A stretch of 64,000 nucleotides of DNA from positions 1-64,000 of the forward strand of contig PDQG01000008.1 in the NCBI GenBank assembly GCA_002747745.1, in the 5' to 3' direction. The stretch comes from a bacterium DOLZORAL124_38_8. GTDB taxonomy: Bacteria > Patescibacteriota > Gracilibacteria > UBA4473. A program made the position numbers and the translations under genes. How positions within the stretch are numbered: the first letter of the stretch is position 1; each line of letters starts with the position of its first letter. Below are positions 29,280-39,008 of this stretch, piece by piece. A model generated the notes under the pieces. It had not been told where the DNA came from. It saw only the letters and a program-made list of their open reading frames with translations, and did not search any database.

Positions 29280-29846
29280 TTACAGCACTTTTTTGGGTAA
29301 AAAATAGAGATATACCGAACTTGAGAGGCTGAGTATTCCCATAATTATAAACAGAGTATTGAACCCAAAAGTCGTGGCAATGTACCCACCAAATAAAGCA
29401 CCAATTGCACTAGAAAAGTAGTTTGTTGACTCCCAAATGCCCCATTCTGAGGCGGATTCACCTTTGTCTAAATGTCTTGAAAATTCTGCGTCAAAAGGAG
29501 GGGAATAGATTGATTCTCCGATTCCTAGAAGTATTTGCATAAATAACAAGGTCGTCATTGATTCTACTTGGGTGTACCCAAAAAAGGCGCTGGCAATTAA
29601 TAAATATCCCAAACTGACTACTTTTTTGTCTTCGGTCATTTTGTTGGAAATTCGCCCAGAAAAGAATGTGGTAATACCGGCCACAACGGCAAATAGAGCA
29701 CTCGCAAAACTAGCATCTAGCAAATCTCCTCCAATTTTTTCTACAAAAATTGCATAAATGGGTGCAATCATAGCCCCAGAAATTAACACCATCGAATTTG
29801 TTACGAGTAATATTTTGAGGGCCGTGTTTTTGAGTATTTTTTTCAT
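29280..29846 (-). CDS. half-length MFS transporter (about 6 TM)
   Basis: 188 aa resembling the N-terminal half of MFS proteins (GRISNKMTEDKK loop 2-3 motif); ATGA overlap with purK. Confidence 0.75.
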   Translation of the reverse strand: MKKILKNTALKILLVTNSMVLISGAMIAPIYAIFVEKIGGDLLDASFASALFAVVAGITTFFSGRISNKMTEDKKVVSLGYLLIASAFFGYTQVESMTTLLFMQILLGIGESIYSPPFDAEFSRHLDKGESASEWGIWESTNYFSSAIGALFGGYIATTFGFNTLFIIMGILSLSSSVYLYFLPKKVL

Positions 29847-30970
29847 TCAGCGATGACGGTTACTTGTTGTAATAATTCGTCTCCGAGTTTTTTTGCTTGT
29901 TCTAAATTTTTGTTCAAAATATTAATATGTCCCATTTTTCTCCCTGGTTTGGTGGTGATTTTTCCGTACCAAAATAAGTGCGCATTGGGTGTTTGCATAA
30001 TGGTTTCAATGCCCTTGATTTTGGCGTTTCCGGTGTTGTTTGGAGCCCCTAAAAGGTTAATCATTACGCTGGGGGTGTGAATACTTGTGTCGCCCAGAGG
30101 AAGATTGAGTACGGTTCGAAGCAATTGTTCAAACTGGTTGGTCACGGCTCCATTTAAACTCCAGTGCCCAGAATTATGGGCTCGTGGAGCCATTTCGTTG
30201 ACTAACACTTGTCCGTTTTGGTCTAAGAAAAACTCTACCGCCAAAATTCCTTCTAGTTCTAATTTTTCAGCAATTTTGGTGGCTAATTTTTGGCAAGTGT
30301 TGTTGATATCATCGCTGATATTGGCTGGGGCATACACAAATTTTACGAGGTTTAATTCGGGGTCAAAATCCTGTCCGACGGTTGGAAAGGTTTTGATTTC
30401 GCCTTGTTTGTTTCGGGCCACAATCACGCTGAGTTCCTGTTCAATGTCGACCATTTTTTCCAAAATACTTGGGGCATCAAATCCTTTTGATTGAGCGGCT
30501 TCAAGCGTTGGTAATACGGTTACGCCTTGTCCGTCGTAGCCTCCAGTACGAGTTTTTTGTACGGCGGGTAAAAAGTTTTCGTTCGCCAGTAATTCCGTTT
30601 TATTCTGAATTTCAATAAACTCACTTGTGGGAATATTGTTCGCCACAAAAAATTCTTTTTGGACTTGTTTGTCTTGAATCATGCGTAGAATTTTACTGCT
30701 TGGTCGCACGATTTTTCCTTGTTGTTCGAGTTGTTCGAGGGCCTCAACATTGACGTGTTCAATTTCAATTGTCAAAATATCAACCTTTTTTCCAAAATCC
30801 AACACGGTTTGGTAATCATTAAAATCGCCCGCTACAAAATTATCAGCCAACGGGGCACACGGGCATTCGGGGTTGGGGTCTAACACGTGTACTGGTACAC
30901 CAAATGCTCGAATGCTGGGCATCATCATTCGTCCGAGTTGTCCGCCGCCAAGAATTCCAATGGTTTTCAT
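29843..30970 (-). CDS. purK: 5-(carboxyamino)imidazole ribonucleotide synthase
   Basis: MKTIGILGGGQLGRMM, TRTGGYDGQGV, VNEMAPRAHNSGHWS. Confidence 0.97.
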   Translation of the reverse strand: MKTIGILGGGQLGRMMMPSIRAFGVPVHVLDPNPECPCAPLADNFVAGDFNDYQTVLDFGKKVDILTIEIEHVNVEALEQLEQQGKIVRPSSKILRMIQDKQVQKEFFVANNIPTSEFIEIQNKTELLANENFLPAVQKTRTGGYDGQGVTVLPTLEAAQSKGFDAPSILEKMVDIEQELSVIVARNKQGEIKTFPTVGQDFDPELNLVKFVYAPANISDDINNTCQKLATKIAEKLELEGILAVEFFLDQNGQVLVNEMAPRAHNSGHWSLNGAVTNQFEQLLRTVLNLPLGDTSIHTPSVMINLLGAPNNTGNAKIKGIETIMQTPNAHLFWYGKITTKPGRKMGHINILNKNLEQAKKLGDELLQQVTVIAE

Positions 30971-30972
30971 GT

Positions 30973-32382
30973 TTATTTGAGTCCTAAATCTTTTTTCAGT
31001 GAATGTAAGTGTCGTGCCACGGTTGAATCTTTTCGTCCGAGGGCTTTTATTTTTCGAATTCCGTGCATAATAGTGGTGTGATTTTTCCCTCCAAATACAA
31101 ATCCAATACCTTCATAACTCATTTTTAGGGCTTCTTTACACAACACCCAGGCAATTTGTCGGGGCAACACAATTTCACTTTTTCGAGAAGTTCCCATCAG
31201 GTCGGTCGCTGGGACTTGGAAATATTCAGAAACTAAAGTGATGATATCATCTGAATTTTTCGCAATAAATTTGGTGCTGTCGTTTGATAAAGTGTAGTCT
31301 TCGCCTGGATTAAGTTTGCGGAAAATCCGCCCTACTGATTGAACCGTTGGTGAGGTACCCGTAATTTCCATTTCGGCCGAAACTTGGTTAAGAATGTTCT
31401 CAAGTTCGCGTAGATTGCTTCGTACGTTTGAAGCGATAAATTCTAGCACATCATTCGGCAAAATAATTTGTTTGGCCAGTGATTTTTCTTGCAAAATAGC
31501 CATTCGGGTTTCAATGTTTGGCATTTGTACGTCGGCTAAAAGCCCCCCGCCAAGTCGAGAACGAAGCCGATCAGAAATTCCTTTCAGTTCGCTGGGTGGT
31601 CGGTCAGCCGAAAATACAATTTGCTTATTAAACTCGTATAAATCGTTAAAAGTATTAAACAATTCTTCTTGGGTTTTTTCTTTTCCTTCAAAAAACTGAA
31701 TATCATCAAGCAAAAAAGCGTCTACTTGACGATATTTTCGTCGTAATTCGTTTGATTTTCGTTCGCGGATTGATTTTACAATCTCGTTCATAAACCGTTC
31801 AGCCGTGGTGTAAATAACTTTAGCGTTTGGATTTAGGCGACGGATTTCATTGGCGATTCCTTGTAAAAGGTGCGTTTTTCCCAGTCCTACGCCTCCGTAA
31901 ATAAAGAGGGGATTATATTTTCGTTTTTCGGTTAAGGGGCTTTCGGCCACGGCGCAAGCGGCGGCGTGAGCAAACTTAGTTTCTTCGCCCACAATGTAAT
32001 TGCTAAGCGTAAACCGTTCTTGGGTAATTCGGGTTTTGGTTCCATCGGAAAATTGTTGTTCGGGTTGGTTGGGTAATTTTCGTGGTTTTTCTGATTTGGT
32101 TTCAAATACTTTTGAGGTTTGTGGTTTATCGGCTAACGATAAATCTACGGTAAAATACAAAGTATCAATTTCGGGGAGCACGGCTTGAAAATTAGACAAA
32201 ATAATGGTGCGGTATTTACTTTCGAGCCAATTCTTATTCATTTCGGTTGGACAAGCCAACACTATGGCCGTGCCACTAATTTCGGCTATTTGTACTTTTT
32301 TAAACCAGGTAAAAAACTCCATGCGAGAAATTTTTTCACTGAGTCGCCCTAAAACCGTTTCCCATACTTGAAACTTATCCAT
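30973..32382 (-). CDS. dnaA: chromosomal replication initiator DnaA
   Basis: NPLFIYGGVGLGKTHLLQGIANE, FLLDDIQFFEGKEKTQEELFNTFN, C-terminal GGKNHTTIMHGIRKI. Confidence 0.98.
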   Translation of the reverse strand: MDKFQVWETVLGRLSEKISRMEFFTWFKKVQIAEISGTAIVLACPTEMNKNWLESKYRTIILSNFQAVLPEIDTLYFTVDLSLADKPQTSKVFETKSEKPRKLPNQPEQQFSDGTKTRITQERFTLSNYIVGEETKFAHAAACAVAESPLTEKRKYNPLFIYGGVGLGKTHLLQGIANEIRRLNPNAKVIYTTAERFMNEIVKSIRERKSNELRRKYRQVDAFLLDDIQFFEGKEKTQEELFNTFNDLYEFNKQIVFSADRPPSELKGISDRLRSRLGGGLLADVQMPNIETRMAILQEKSLAKQIILPNDVLEFIASNVRSNLRELENILNQVSAEMEITGTSPTVQSVGRIFRKLNPGEDYTLSNDSTKFIAKNSDDIITLVSEYFQVPATDLMGTSRKSEIVLPRQIAWVLCKEALKMSYEGIGFVFGGKNHTTIMHGIRKIKALGRKDSTVARHLHSLKKDLGLK

Positions 32383-32567
32383 ACAGGAGGTTTTCTATCA
32401 AAAAAAAAGGCGATTGACAAGTGAAATGTGGAAAACTTTTTTGAAAATTATTGGAATGATATACTGGTCTTTTAGTAGTATTGACAAATTTAAAAAAACA
32501 TTTTTAAACTTGACAAGAAGAAGAAGCGTTACAATTTTGGTGGATTAAATCTTAATGGTATAAAAAA

Positions 32568-33035
32568 ATGAAAAAAAGAACTTCTCGAGAACGTTTTAAG
32601 TTTGCCGTGACAAAAGAAGGTCGGAAGCGGTTATCTGAAGATACTAGATATAGATATTTATTAGAATTAGAATCCTTAGACGCGGCAGGAAAGTTGCAAT
32701 CGAATACTTTAAGACGTATAAAAGATGCTCTATCGGAAGATTTTCCAGAAAAAAGATATGGTTTCTATTCACCAAATTTGTCTGCAAAATATTCTTATGA
32801 AAATAAAAATGGGCCTTTTTTGATGGGGGGAAATGGGGTAGTACGTCATAACTTGGCTGTCTATAAAGATGAAAATGGAGAAGCGTTTCCTGTGAATGCG
32901 CTTTTTACGAGTAGAAGAAAAGAAGAAGCGGAAGCATCTTTGTCTGAAGGGGGGTTCTATCATGGAATGTTTTCAGGAAGGACTGATGTTGAGATGCGTG
33001 AGGTTCATGAATGGTTGAGAAACGAGGAATTATAA
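32568..33035 (+). CDS. hypothetical protein
   Basis: 155 aa ORF followed by a terminator. Confidence 0.5.
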   Translation: MKKRTSRERFKFAVTKEGRKRLSEDTRYRYLLELESLDAAGKLQSNTLRRIKDALSEDFPEKRYGFYSPNLSAKYSYENKNGPFLMGGNGVVRHNLAVYKDENGEAFPVNALFTSRRKEEAEASLSEGGFYHGMFSGRTDVEMREVHEWLRNEEL

Positions 33036-33040
33036 AAAAT

Positions 33041-33068
33041 AAAAAAATCCGCCAACGGCGGATTTTTT
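33041..33068. terminator. Rho-independent terminator, probably bidirectional
   Basis: aaaaaaatccgccaacggcggatttttt between convergent genes. Confidence 0.8.
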
Positions 33069-33094
33069 ACTCGTTAAGTTGTAAACTTATTTTT

Positions 33095-33928
33095 TTACTC
33101 ACTTTTTATTAAATGAATATCTCGTTGTGGGAATGGAATAGAGATGCTTTTTTCGTCAAAGGTGGTTTTGATTTTTTCGTTTAAGTCAAAAAATACATCC
33201 CAGTAATCTTTTCCTTCTACCCAAACACGGAAAGCCAAATTGACAGAACTATCCGCCAATTCGCTGACCCCAACAAACGGAACGGCTGGTTCACTCAAGA
33301 TTCGTTGGTCTTTTTTAGCCAGTTCTAGCAAGGTGTCTTTCGCTTTTTGAATGTCGTCGTCGTACCCAATTCCGACTGTAAAATCAACCCGTCGGAATTT
33401 TTCTTGTGAAAAATTTTGAATGGCTCCGTTCGACAAAATCGCATTAGGAATATGGATTTTTTTGTTGTCAGGGGTGTTGATGGCTGTGCTAAAAATATCA
33501 ATTTTATCTACGGTTCCGAGGAATCCACCCGCTTCAATAAAATCACCCACTTTAAATGGTTTGAGTAATAAGATGAGTACTCCGCCAGCAAAGTTTGAAA
33601 GACTTCCTTGTAGCGCCAATCCTACGGCCAATCCCATGGCTCCAAGCATGGCAATAAAAGACGTCATTTCGACTCCTAAAACGGTGGCGGCAATAATGAA
33701 TACAATGGCTTTCAGCCCCATCGAAATGAGACTTTGTAGGAATAATCGCAGTGACTTTTCAATGCGTTGTTTTTTAAAGAGCGTGTTGGTGCCGTTGGTA
33801 ATAATTCGCACGATTTTTAATCCAATCCAAATGGTTAAAGCTGCTAAAATTAATCTTCCGCCAAATAGAACGAGTAGGTCAATCGCTTTTTCTAAATAAT
33901 AGGTTATTTGTTCGTTTTCAAAAGGCAT
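33095..33928 (-). CDS. small-conductance mechanosensitive channel (MscS family)
   Basis: AMLGAMGLAVGLALQGSLSNFAGGVLILLLKPFKVGDFIEAGGFLGTV. Confidence 0.95.
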   Translation of the reverse strand: MPFENEQITYYLEKAIDLLVLFGGRLILAALTIWIGLKIVRIITNGTNTLFKKQRIEKSLRLFLQSLISMGLKAIVFIIAATVLGVEMTSFIAMLGAMGLAVGLALQGSLSNFAGGVLILLLKPFKVGDFIEAGGFLGTVDKIDIFSTAINTPDNKKIHIPNAILSNGAIQNFSQEKFRRVDFTVGIGYDDDIQKAKDTLLELAKKDQRILSEPAVPFVGVSELADSSVNLAFRVWVEGKDYWDVFFDLNEKIKTTFDEKSISIPFPQRDIHLIKSE

Positions 33929-34028
33929 GTGTGTTTGCGTAAAAAAATATCCATTACAGTGTATATTTTTGTGTTTGTTTAGGCGAATTTAAATTGATTT
34001 TTCGGGAAAAATTTGGTACAATGAAACG

Positions 34029-35105
34029 ATGGATTTAAACAAAATTATTGACGTAGCCTCACAACAAGGTGCTTCTGATGTGCACATACAACCAAATCGA
34101 GAAATTTATTTTAGAATTGATGGACGTTTGACACCGGCCGGAAGCGGAGTTTTGTCAAATAAAACGATTGCTGATTTGATTGAAAAATCGTTTTCTCGGC
34201 GGATTGTGTCGACTTATCAAAAAGAAAAACAAGCCGATTTTTCGTTTGAGGCCCAATCTGGTGTACGGGTGAGAGTTAATTTATTTCAACAAAATAAAGG
34301 GGCAGCCTTGGCACTTCGGATTATTAATAGCAAAATTCCAGAGTTTTCTTTTACGGGGTTACCGCACGATGTACTAGAACGATTTAAAGCCCTTAAACAC
34401 GGGTTAGTTTTGATTGTTGGAGCCACTGGTCAAGGAAAATCAACGACGATGGCGGCTCTGCTAAATGAGAAAATTCAGGAAGAAGCCTGTAATGTAGTTA
34501 CTATTGAAAACCCAGTTGAATATATTTTTCAGTCAAAGAAAAGTTTGGTGTCGCAACGGCAAGTAGGGGATGATGTAGTGTCGTTTCAAGCTGGGGTAAA
34601 AAGTGCCATGCGAGAAGATCCAGATGTAATTTTGGTCGGAGAAATGCGAGATTATGAAACTATTTCGGCCGCTATTTCGTTAGCCGAAACGGGGCATTTG
34701 GTGTTATCAACGATGCATGCCAATAATGCGATTGAAGTGTTGGGAAGAATGATTGAATCGTTTCCGAGCGAACAACAAAACCAAATTAAAATTCAGTTGT
34801 CTTCGGTACTCAAAATGATTATTTCGCAAAAATTAGTGCCAAACAAAGAAGGAAAACGAACGTTGGCGTACGAAATTATGCATTCGAATTATGCGATTTC
34901 GAATAAAATTCGAGAAGGAAAATTAAGTCAACTCGCCCAAGTGTTTGAACTTTCGGCGGCGGATTCTGGAACTATTTGTTTTGAAAAATGTTTGCTCGAA
35001 TTGGTGCGAGCCGGAAAAATTACATACAAAGAAGCCTTATTGCATGCCACAGATCAAGAAAAGCTGAAATCACTTCGGAACAGTGCGGATATTACAGATT
35101 CGTAA
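34029..35105 (+). CDS. pilT: type IV pilus retraction ATPase PilT-like
   Basis: GASDVHIQPNREIYFRIDG, Walker A VGATGQGKSTTMAALL, MREDPDVILVGEMRDYETISAAISLAETGHLVLSTMHANNA. Confidence 0.93.
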   Translation: MDLNKIIDVASQQGASDVHIQPNREIYFRIDGRLTPAGSGVLSNKTIADLIEKSFSRRIVSTYQKEKQADFSFEAQSGVRVRVNLFQQNKGAALALRIINSKIPEFSFTGLPHDVLERFKALKHGLVLIVGATGQGKSTTMAALLNEKIQEEACNVVTIENPVEYIFQSKKSLVSQRQVGDDVVSFQAGVKSAMREDPDVILVGEMRDYETISAAISLAETGHLVLSTMHANNAIEVLGRMIESFPSEQQNQIKIQLSSVLKMIISQKLVPNKEGKRTLAYEIMHSNYAISNKIREGKLSQLAQVFELSAADSGTICFEKCLLELVRAGKITYKEALLHATDQEKLKSLRNSADITDS

Positions 35106-35865
35106 TAATTTCTTTAATTTCTTTGGCGTGGGTGTGGTGGATGCCATGTCGACCATTTTCAAATACGCGTAATTGTTTTACCGTCGGAAGATGTTTTTGG
35201 TAGACAAAAGCGGCTTTGAGCGGAGTGTAGGTATCATTTTTTCCCCAAATTATGGTACTCGGAATTTTGATGGTTTCTAATTCGAATCGGAAGTCTGGTT
35301 CGGCAATTACATTCAAAAAAGTTTGCTTCATAGTGCCTTGAGTGGCATCCCAGTCATGGGCCCGGAATATTTTTCGGCGAATGAAACTTTGTACGGAAAC
35401 GGGGATTAATTTTTTTAGCGGTTTAACGTAAGCAGTTCCAGTTTTGATAACTTTTTTGTACCACGGAAGGGGAAACACAATTCCGGCGGCTCCGGTGAAA
35501 ACAAGGTGTTTTATTTTTGAACTAAATTTTTGTTCATTTAGGTATCGAACCATGACGCGACACCCAAAGCTATGACCATATAAAACAATTTCTTCAAAAT
35601 CTTGAAAATCAAATGAGTCTATGAATTGTTTGAAAAAATGAGCGTATTGGTGGGTGTCCCAATCCGTTTTGGGGGCGTCGGATTGTCCAAATCCAGGCCA
35701 GTCGAATATTAGCGTTGAATGGGTTTGGGCGATTGCTTGTGCCAATGGGGTAAAACTTTTTTGTGAACCGCCCCAACCATGTAAAAAAATATACAATCGT
35801 TTGGCGGTTGGGTTTTGATATAAATTGTAACAAATTTTTTGCGATTCAATGGTGGTATATGTCAT
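35092..35865 (-). CDS. alpha/beta hydrolase
   Basis: FLHGWGGSQKSF, LYGHSFGCRVMVRYL, catalytic His near C-terminus. Confidence 0.9.
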   Translation of the reverse strand: MTYTTIESQKICYNLYQNPTAKRLYIFLHGWGGSQKSFTPLAQAIAQTHSTLIFDWPGFGQSDAPKTDWDTHQYAHFFKQFIDSFDFQDFEEIVLYGHSFGCRVMVRYLNEQKFSSKIKHLVFTGAAGIVFPLPWYKKVIKTGTAYVKPLKKLIPVSVQSFIRRKIFRAHDWDATQGTMKQTFLNVIAEPDFRFELETIKIPSTIIWGKNDTYTPLKAAFVYQKHLPTVKQLRVFENGRHGIHHTHAKEIKEIITNL

Positions 35866-35866
35866 G

Positions 35867-36241
35867 TTATTTTGATTGAATCATAGCCACTTCACTGGTT
35901 TGTATTTCTACAAATTTAGGGTTGGTAATGAGTTTCATTTCTTGAACTTGTTCAGAACTTTCTAACGCGTACAAACTCACGGGAATGGTTAAGTCAATAT
36001 CTAATTTTTCTAAATCTTGTCGTAATTGTTCTTGTTCTTGTTTTGTTTGAGCTAGAATAAATCCTTTGGTTGAAATGGCATTAGTTAATAATATGTACCA
36101 AGCAAAGAGTGGCAGTATGGCCAAGAAGCATAATTTCAATATCCACTGCACTTTTTTAAGATCCGTATCTTTTCGAACACTGACTGTTTCAGATCGGAAT
36201 GAATTCGTTTGTCCGTGGGCGTTAAATTGTTGGATTTTCAT
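35867..36241 (-). CDS. FtsL-like single-pass coiled-coil protein
   Basis: Short protein, one TM followed by Gln/Glu-rich coiled coil, immediately downstream of rsmH. Confidence 0.5.
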   Translation of the reverse strand: MKIQQFNAHGQTNSFRSETVSVRKDTDLKKVQWILKLCFLAILPLFAWYILLTNAISTKGFILAQTKQEQEQLRQDLEKLDIDLTIPVSLYALESSEQVQEMKLITNPKFVEIQTSEVAMIQSK

Positions 36242-36245
36242 GAGA

Positions 36246-37178
36246 TTATACTTTTTGAATAATTCGTAGTTTGGCACTTCTTGAGCGAGGATTGTTTTGT
36301 ATTTCGGTTTCTGAGGGGAGAATTGGCTTTTTGTTTATTAATTTTCCTACGGCTGGTTGTACAACACTGTGGAGTGAAAAATTGTCGGCTTGGGTGATGG
36401 GCGTTGATAATTCTTTAAACAAACGTTTGACGAGTCGGTCTTCGAGTGAGTGGTAGGTGATAATACCCAGTTTGTCGCCCGACTGCATAACCGAAAAAGC
36501 ACGGTTAATAGTGGTTTCAATAACTTTTAGTTCTTCATTTACCGCTATTCGAATAGCTTGAAACGCTTGGGTAACGGCTTTTTTTCGTTTTAGGGGGTGC
36601 GTGTGTGTTTCGATTAAGTTTTTTAATTCATGGGTACGGGTAATGCGTGTTTCCTGACGATACTTAACTATTTCTTTTGAAATTTGTTGGGCGTTTGGCA
36701 TTTCGCCAAAATTTCGTAATGCGTTTCGAATTTCGGTTTCGCTGGCTTCGTTTACAAACACTTCAGCTGCGTTGTCTCCACTAAAACTCATTTTAAGTGG
36801 CCCGTCCGCTTTAAACGAAAATCCTTTTTCGGCTTCGTCTACATGGTTTGAACAAATGCCTAAATCAAGCAAAATGCTGAGTGGGTGCGTGGCTTTTGTA
36901 AGGATTGAGTGAATTTCGGTGAAGCTGGTGTTGTGCAGAGATAATTTATCTTGAAAGGCTTTTAATCGTCTAGCAGCCTCAGAGAGATGTTGTGGGTCAA
37001 GATCCGTTGCGTAATAGGTTTGTATGTTGGGATATTGTTCGAGGGTGGCTTTGGCGTGTCCACCAAGCCCTAGCGTGCCATCGAACACGCTTTTTGTTTC
37101 GGTTGAATAGAGAACTTCTAAAATTTCATTTTTGAGCACTGGAATGTGAACGGCTTGTTCTATGTTCATAAGAGGCAA
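36246..37178 (-). CDS. rsmH: 16S rRNA m4C1402 methyltransferase
   Basis: HIPVLKNEILEVL, FDGTLGLGGHAKATLE, LLDLGICSNHVDEAEKGFSF, ITYHSLEDRLVKRLF. Confidence 0.96.
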   Translation of the reverse strand: MPLMNIEQAVHIPVLKNEILEVLYSTETKSVFDGTLGLGGHAKATLEQYPNIQTYYATDLDPQHLSEAARRLKAFQDKLSLHNTSFTEIHSILTKATHPLSILLDLGICSNHVDEAEKGFSFKADGPLKMSFSGDNAAEVFVNEASETEIRNALRNFGEMPNAQQISKEIVKYRQETRITRTHELKNLIETHTHPLKRKKAVTQAFQAIRIAVNEELKVIETTINRAFSVMQSGDKLGIITYHSLEDRLVKRLFKELSTPITQADNFSLHSVVQPAVGKLINKKPILPSETEIQNNPRSRSAKLRIIQKV

Positions 37179-37629
37179 AAAAATGACGAGTTGGTTTGAG
37201 GGTTTTCTTCTGTGTAAAAAAACTGAACAGTAAAATTTTTTAAAGTTTCATTTCTTTCGAAAAGAGGACTCTTAAACCATGAAAAAATATAGAACAAAAA
37301 AATTGTTTTATCTAGTATTTTCATTAAATATGGTTTGATTTTTCATTCTTTTTGTGTTAAAAAAGTGTTCAATTTTATAGAAAAATTTTTTTGTATTAAA
37401 AAATTACTCGTGAGTAGAAAAAATGTTTATAACTATTGTATAAAATGTGGAAAACTTTTATGGATTTTTAGATATTTATCATTGAGTGTTTTTTGTGTTC
37501 AATTATTTGTTTCTATTTCTTATAAAATTATGTAGTTCAAATTTTTTATTCGGGTGATTTTTGTAAAAATACGGTATTATTTATTGTTATTTTTTTTTCT
37601 TTTTTTACGCTTTTCCTCGAAATTGAAGA

Positions 37630-38106
37630 ATGATTCAGTATTTATTGACGCTTGTGGCATCTATGACTCCGTTGGTGGAGTTCCGTATGGCGATTCCTTT
37701 TGGGGTTTCGTTAGGGGTTCCAGTTTGGCATTCGGTGTTGATGTCGATTATTGGAGGGTTGATTGCGACGAAGTTGTTGTTGTTTTTTCTTCCGAAAATA
37801 ATAGATTTTGCGCGAAATCATTGGGTTTGGTTGGATAAAAAATTGGCTTATTTGCTGAAAAGAACAGAAAAAATGCATAGTAAGAAAATGCAGAATATTG
37901 GTTTTTTTGGCATGGTGTTTTTTGTGTTATTACCGATTCCAGGGAGTGGTGCGTATACATCCGTTCTGTTGGCCTATATTTTCCGTTGGCCGTATAACCG
38001 TTCTTGGTTGGCTATTTCTTTGGGGATTATTTTAGGTTCGGGGTTGATTGGAATAATAACGCAATCAGGCTTAAGTATTTGGCATTATATTCAGTCATTC
38101 TTATAG
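37630..38106 (+). CDS. COG2426/small multidrug export-like membrane protein
   Basis: TPLVEFRMAIPFGVSLGVPVWHSVLMS, LLPIPGSGAYTSVLLAYIF. Confidence 0.75.
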   Translation: MIQYLLTLVASMTPLVEFRMAIPFGVSLGVPVWHSVLMSIIGGLIATKLLLFFLPKIIDFARNHWVWLDKKLAYLLKRTEKMHSKKMQNIGFFGMVFFVLLPIPGSGAYTSVLLAYIFRWPYNRSWLAISLGIILGSGLIGIITQSGLSIWHYIQSFL

Positions 38107-38124
38107 GTGATTAGGTGTTTGTGA

Positions 38125-38150
38125 TTTCGTTTTGGTATACCAAAACGAAA
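38125..38150. repeat. 26-bp perfect palindrome
   Basis: TTTCGTTTTGGTATACCAAAACGAAA equals its own reverse complement. Confidence 0.95.
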
Positions 38151-38220
38151 GTCTCGAAAGTCTTTGACGGGGTGGACTCAAACATAATAGTATTTCTAAA
38201 ATTACTAGTGTGTTTTTAGT

Positions 38221-38934
38221 ATGGAAAAAATTAGACGGGTATCATTCTTTTTGGGCGATCGGTTAAATGATTTTCTGGGTGAATTTGTGTATGGTGGTAT
38301 TGACGGAGCGGTGACTACTTTTGCGGTGGTGGCGGCTTCTGAAGGAGCTGGTTTGTCTCCTAAAATTGTGATTATTATGGGGTTGGCTAATCTGTTGGCG
38401 GATGGATTTTCTATGTCAGTGGGGGAGTTTTTGTCTACCAAATCAGAAATAGATCAATATAAGCAACAAGAAAAAAAGTTTGTGCAATCAGTGCCTGATT
38501 TAGCGTCGTTGAAACACCGTTTGCGAGAAATTTATGCGCATAAGGGTCTTTCTGGAGAGGTGTTAGAATCGGTGGTTGATGTGTTGTCTAAAGATAAATC
38601 TCGTTCGGTGAATGAAATTATGAAGCATCATGATTTGTCGGCCGAGATGCGTTCGCCCGTGGCGACTGCTGGTATGACGTTTGGAGCGTTTCAGGTAATG
38701 GGGGCGGTTCCGTTATTGCCCTATGTGTCAGCGTTTTTGTGGCAAGATTTAGAGATTCATTTATTTTTTTGGTCGGTGGTGTTAACGGCTGGAGCTTTTT
38801 CTATTATTGGATTCTTGAAGGGGTTTTTGACGAAAAAATGTTGGATTATGGGGGTGTTAGAAACTTTGTTATTGGGAGGTATTGCGGCCGCGGTTTCGTA
38901 TTTTGTAGGAGACTGGTTGGAGTCTTTGGTGTAG
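38221..38934 (+). CDS. VIT1/CCC1-family transporter
   Basis: [52 protein letters not shown]. Confidence 0.92.
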   Translation: MEKIRRVSFFLGDRLNDFLGEFVYGGIDGAVTTFAVVAASEGAGLSPKIVIIMGLANLLADGFSMSVGEFLSTKSEIDQYKQQEKKFVQSVPDLASLKHRLREIYAHKGLSGEVLESVVDVLSKDKSRSVNEIMKHHDLSAEMRSPVATAGMTFGAFQVMGAVPLLPYVSAFLWQDLEIHLFFWSVVLTAGAFSIIGFLKGFLTKKCWIMGVLETLLLGGIAAAVSYFVGDWLESLV

Positions 38935-39008
38935 TGGTTTTTTAAAATTCCTTGCCAGTCGTTGTTTTTTGTTTTAGACTCGTTCTGATTTATTAATTAT
39001 TTTTTCTT

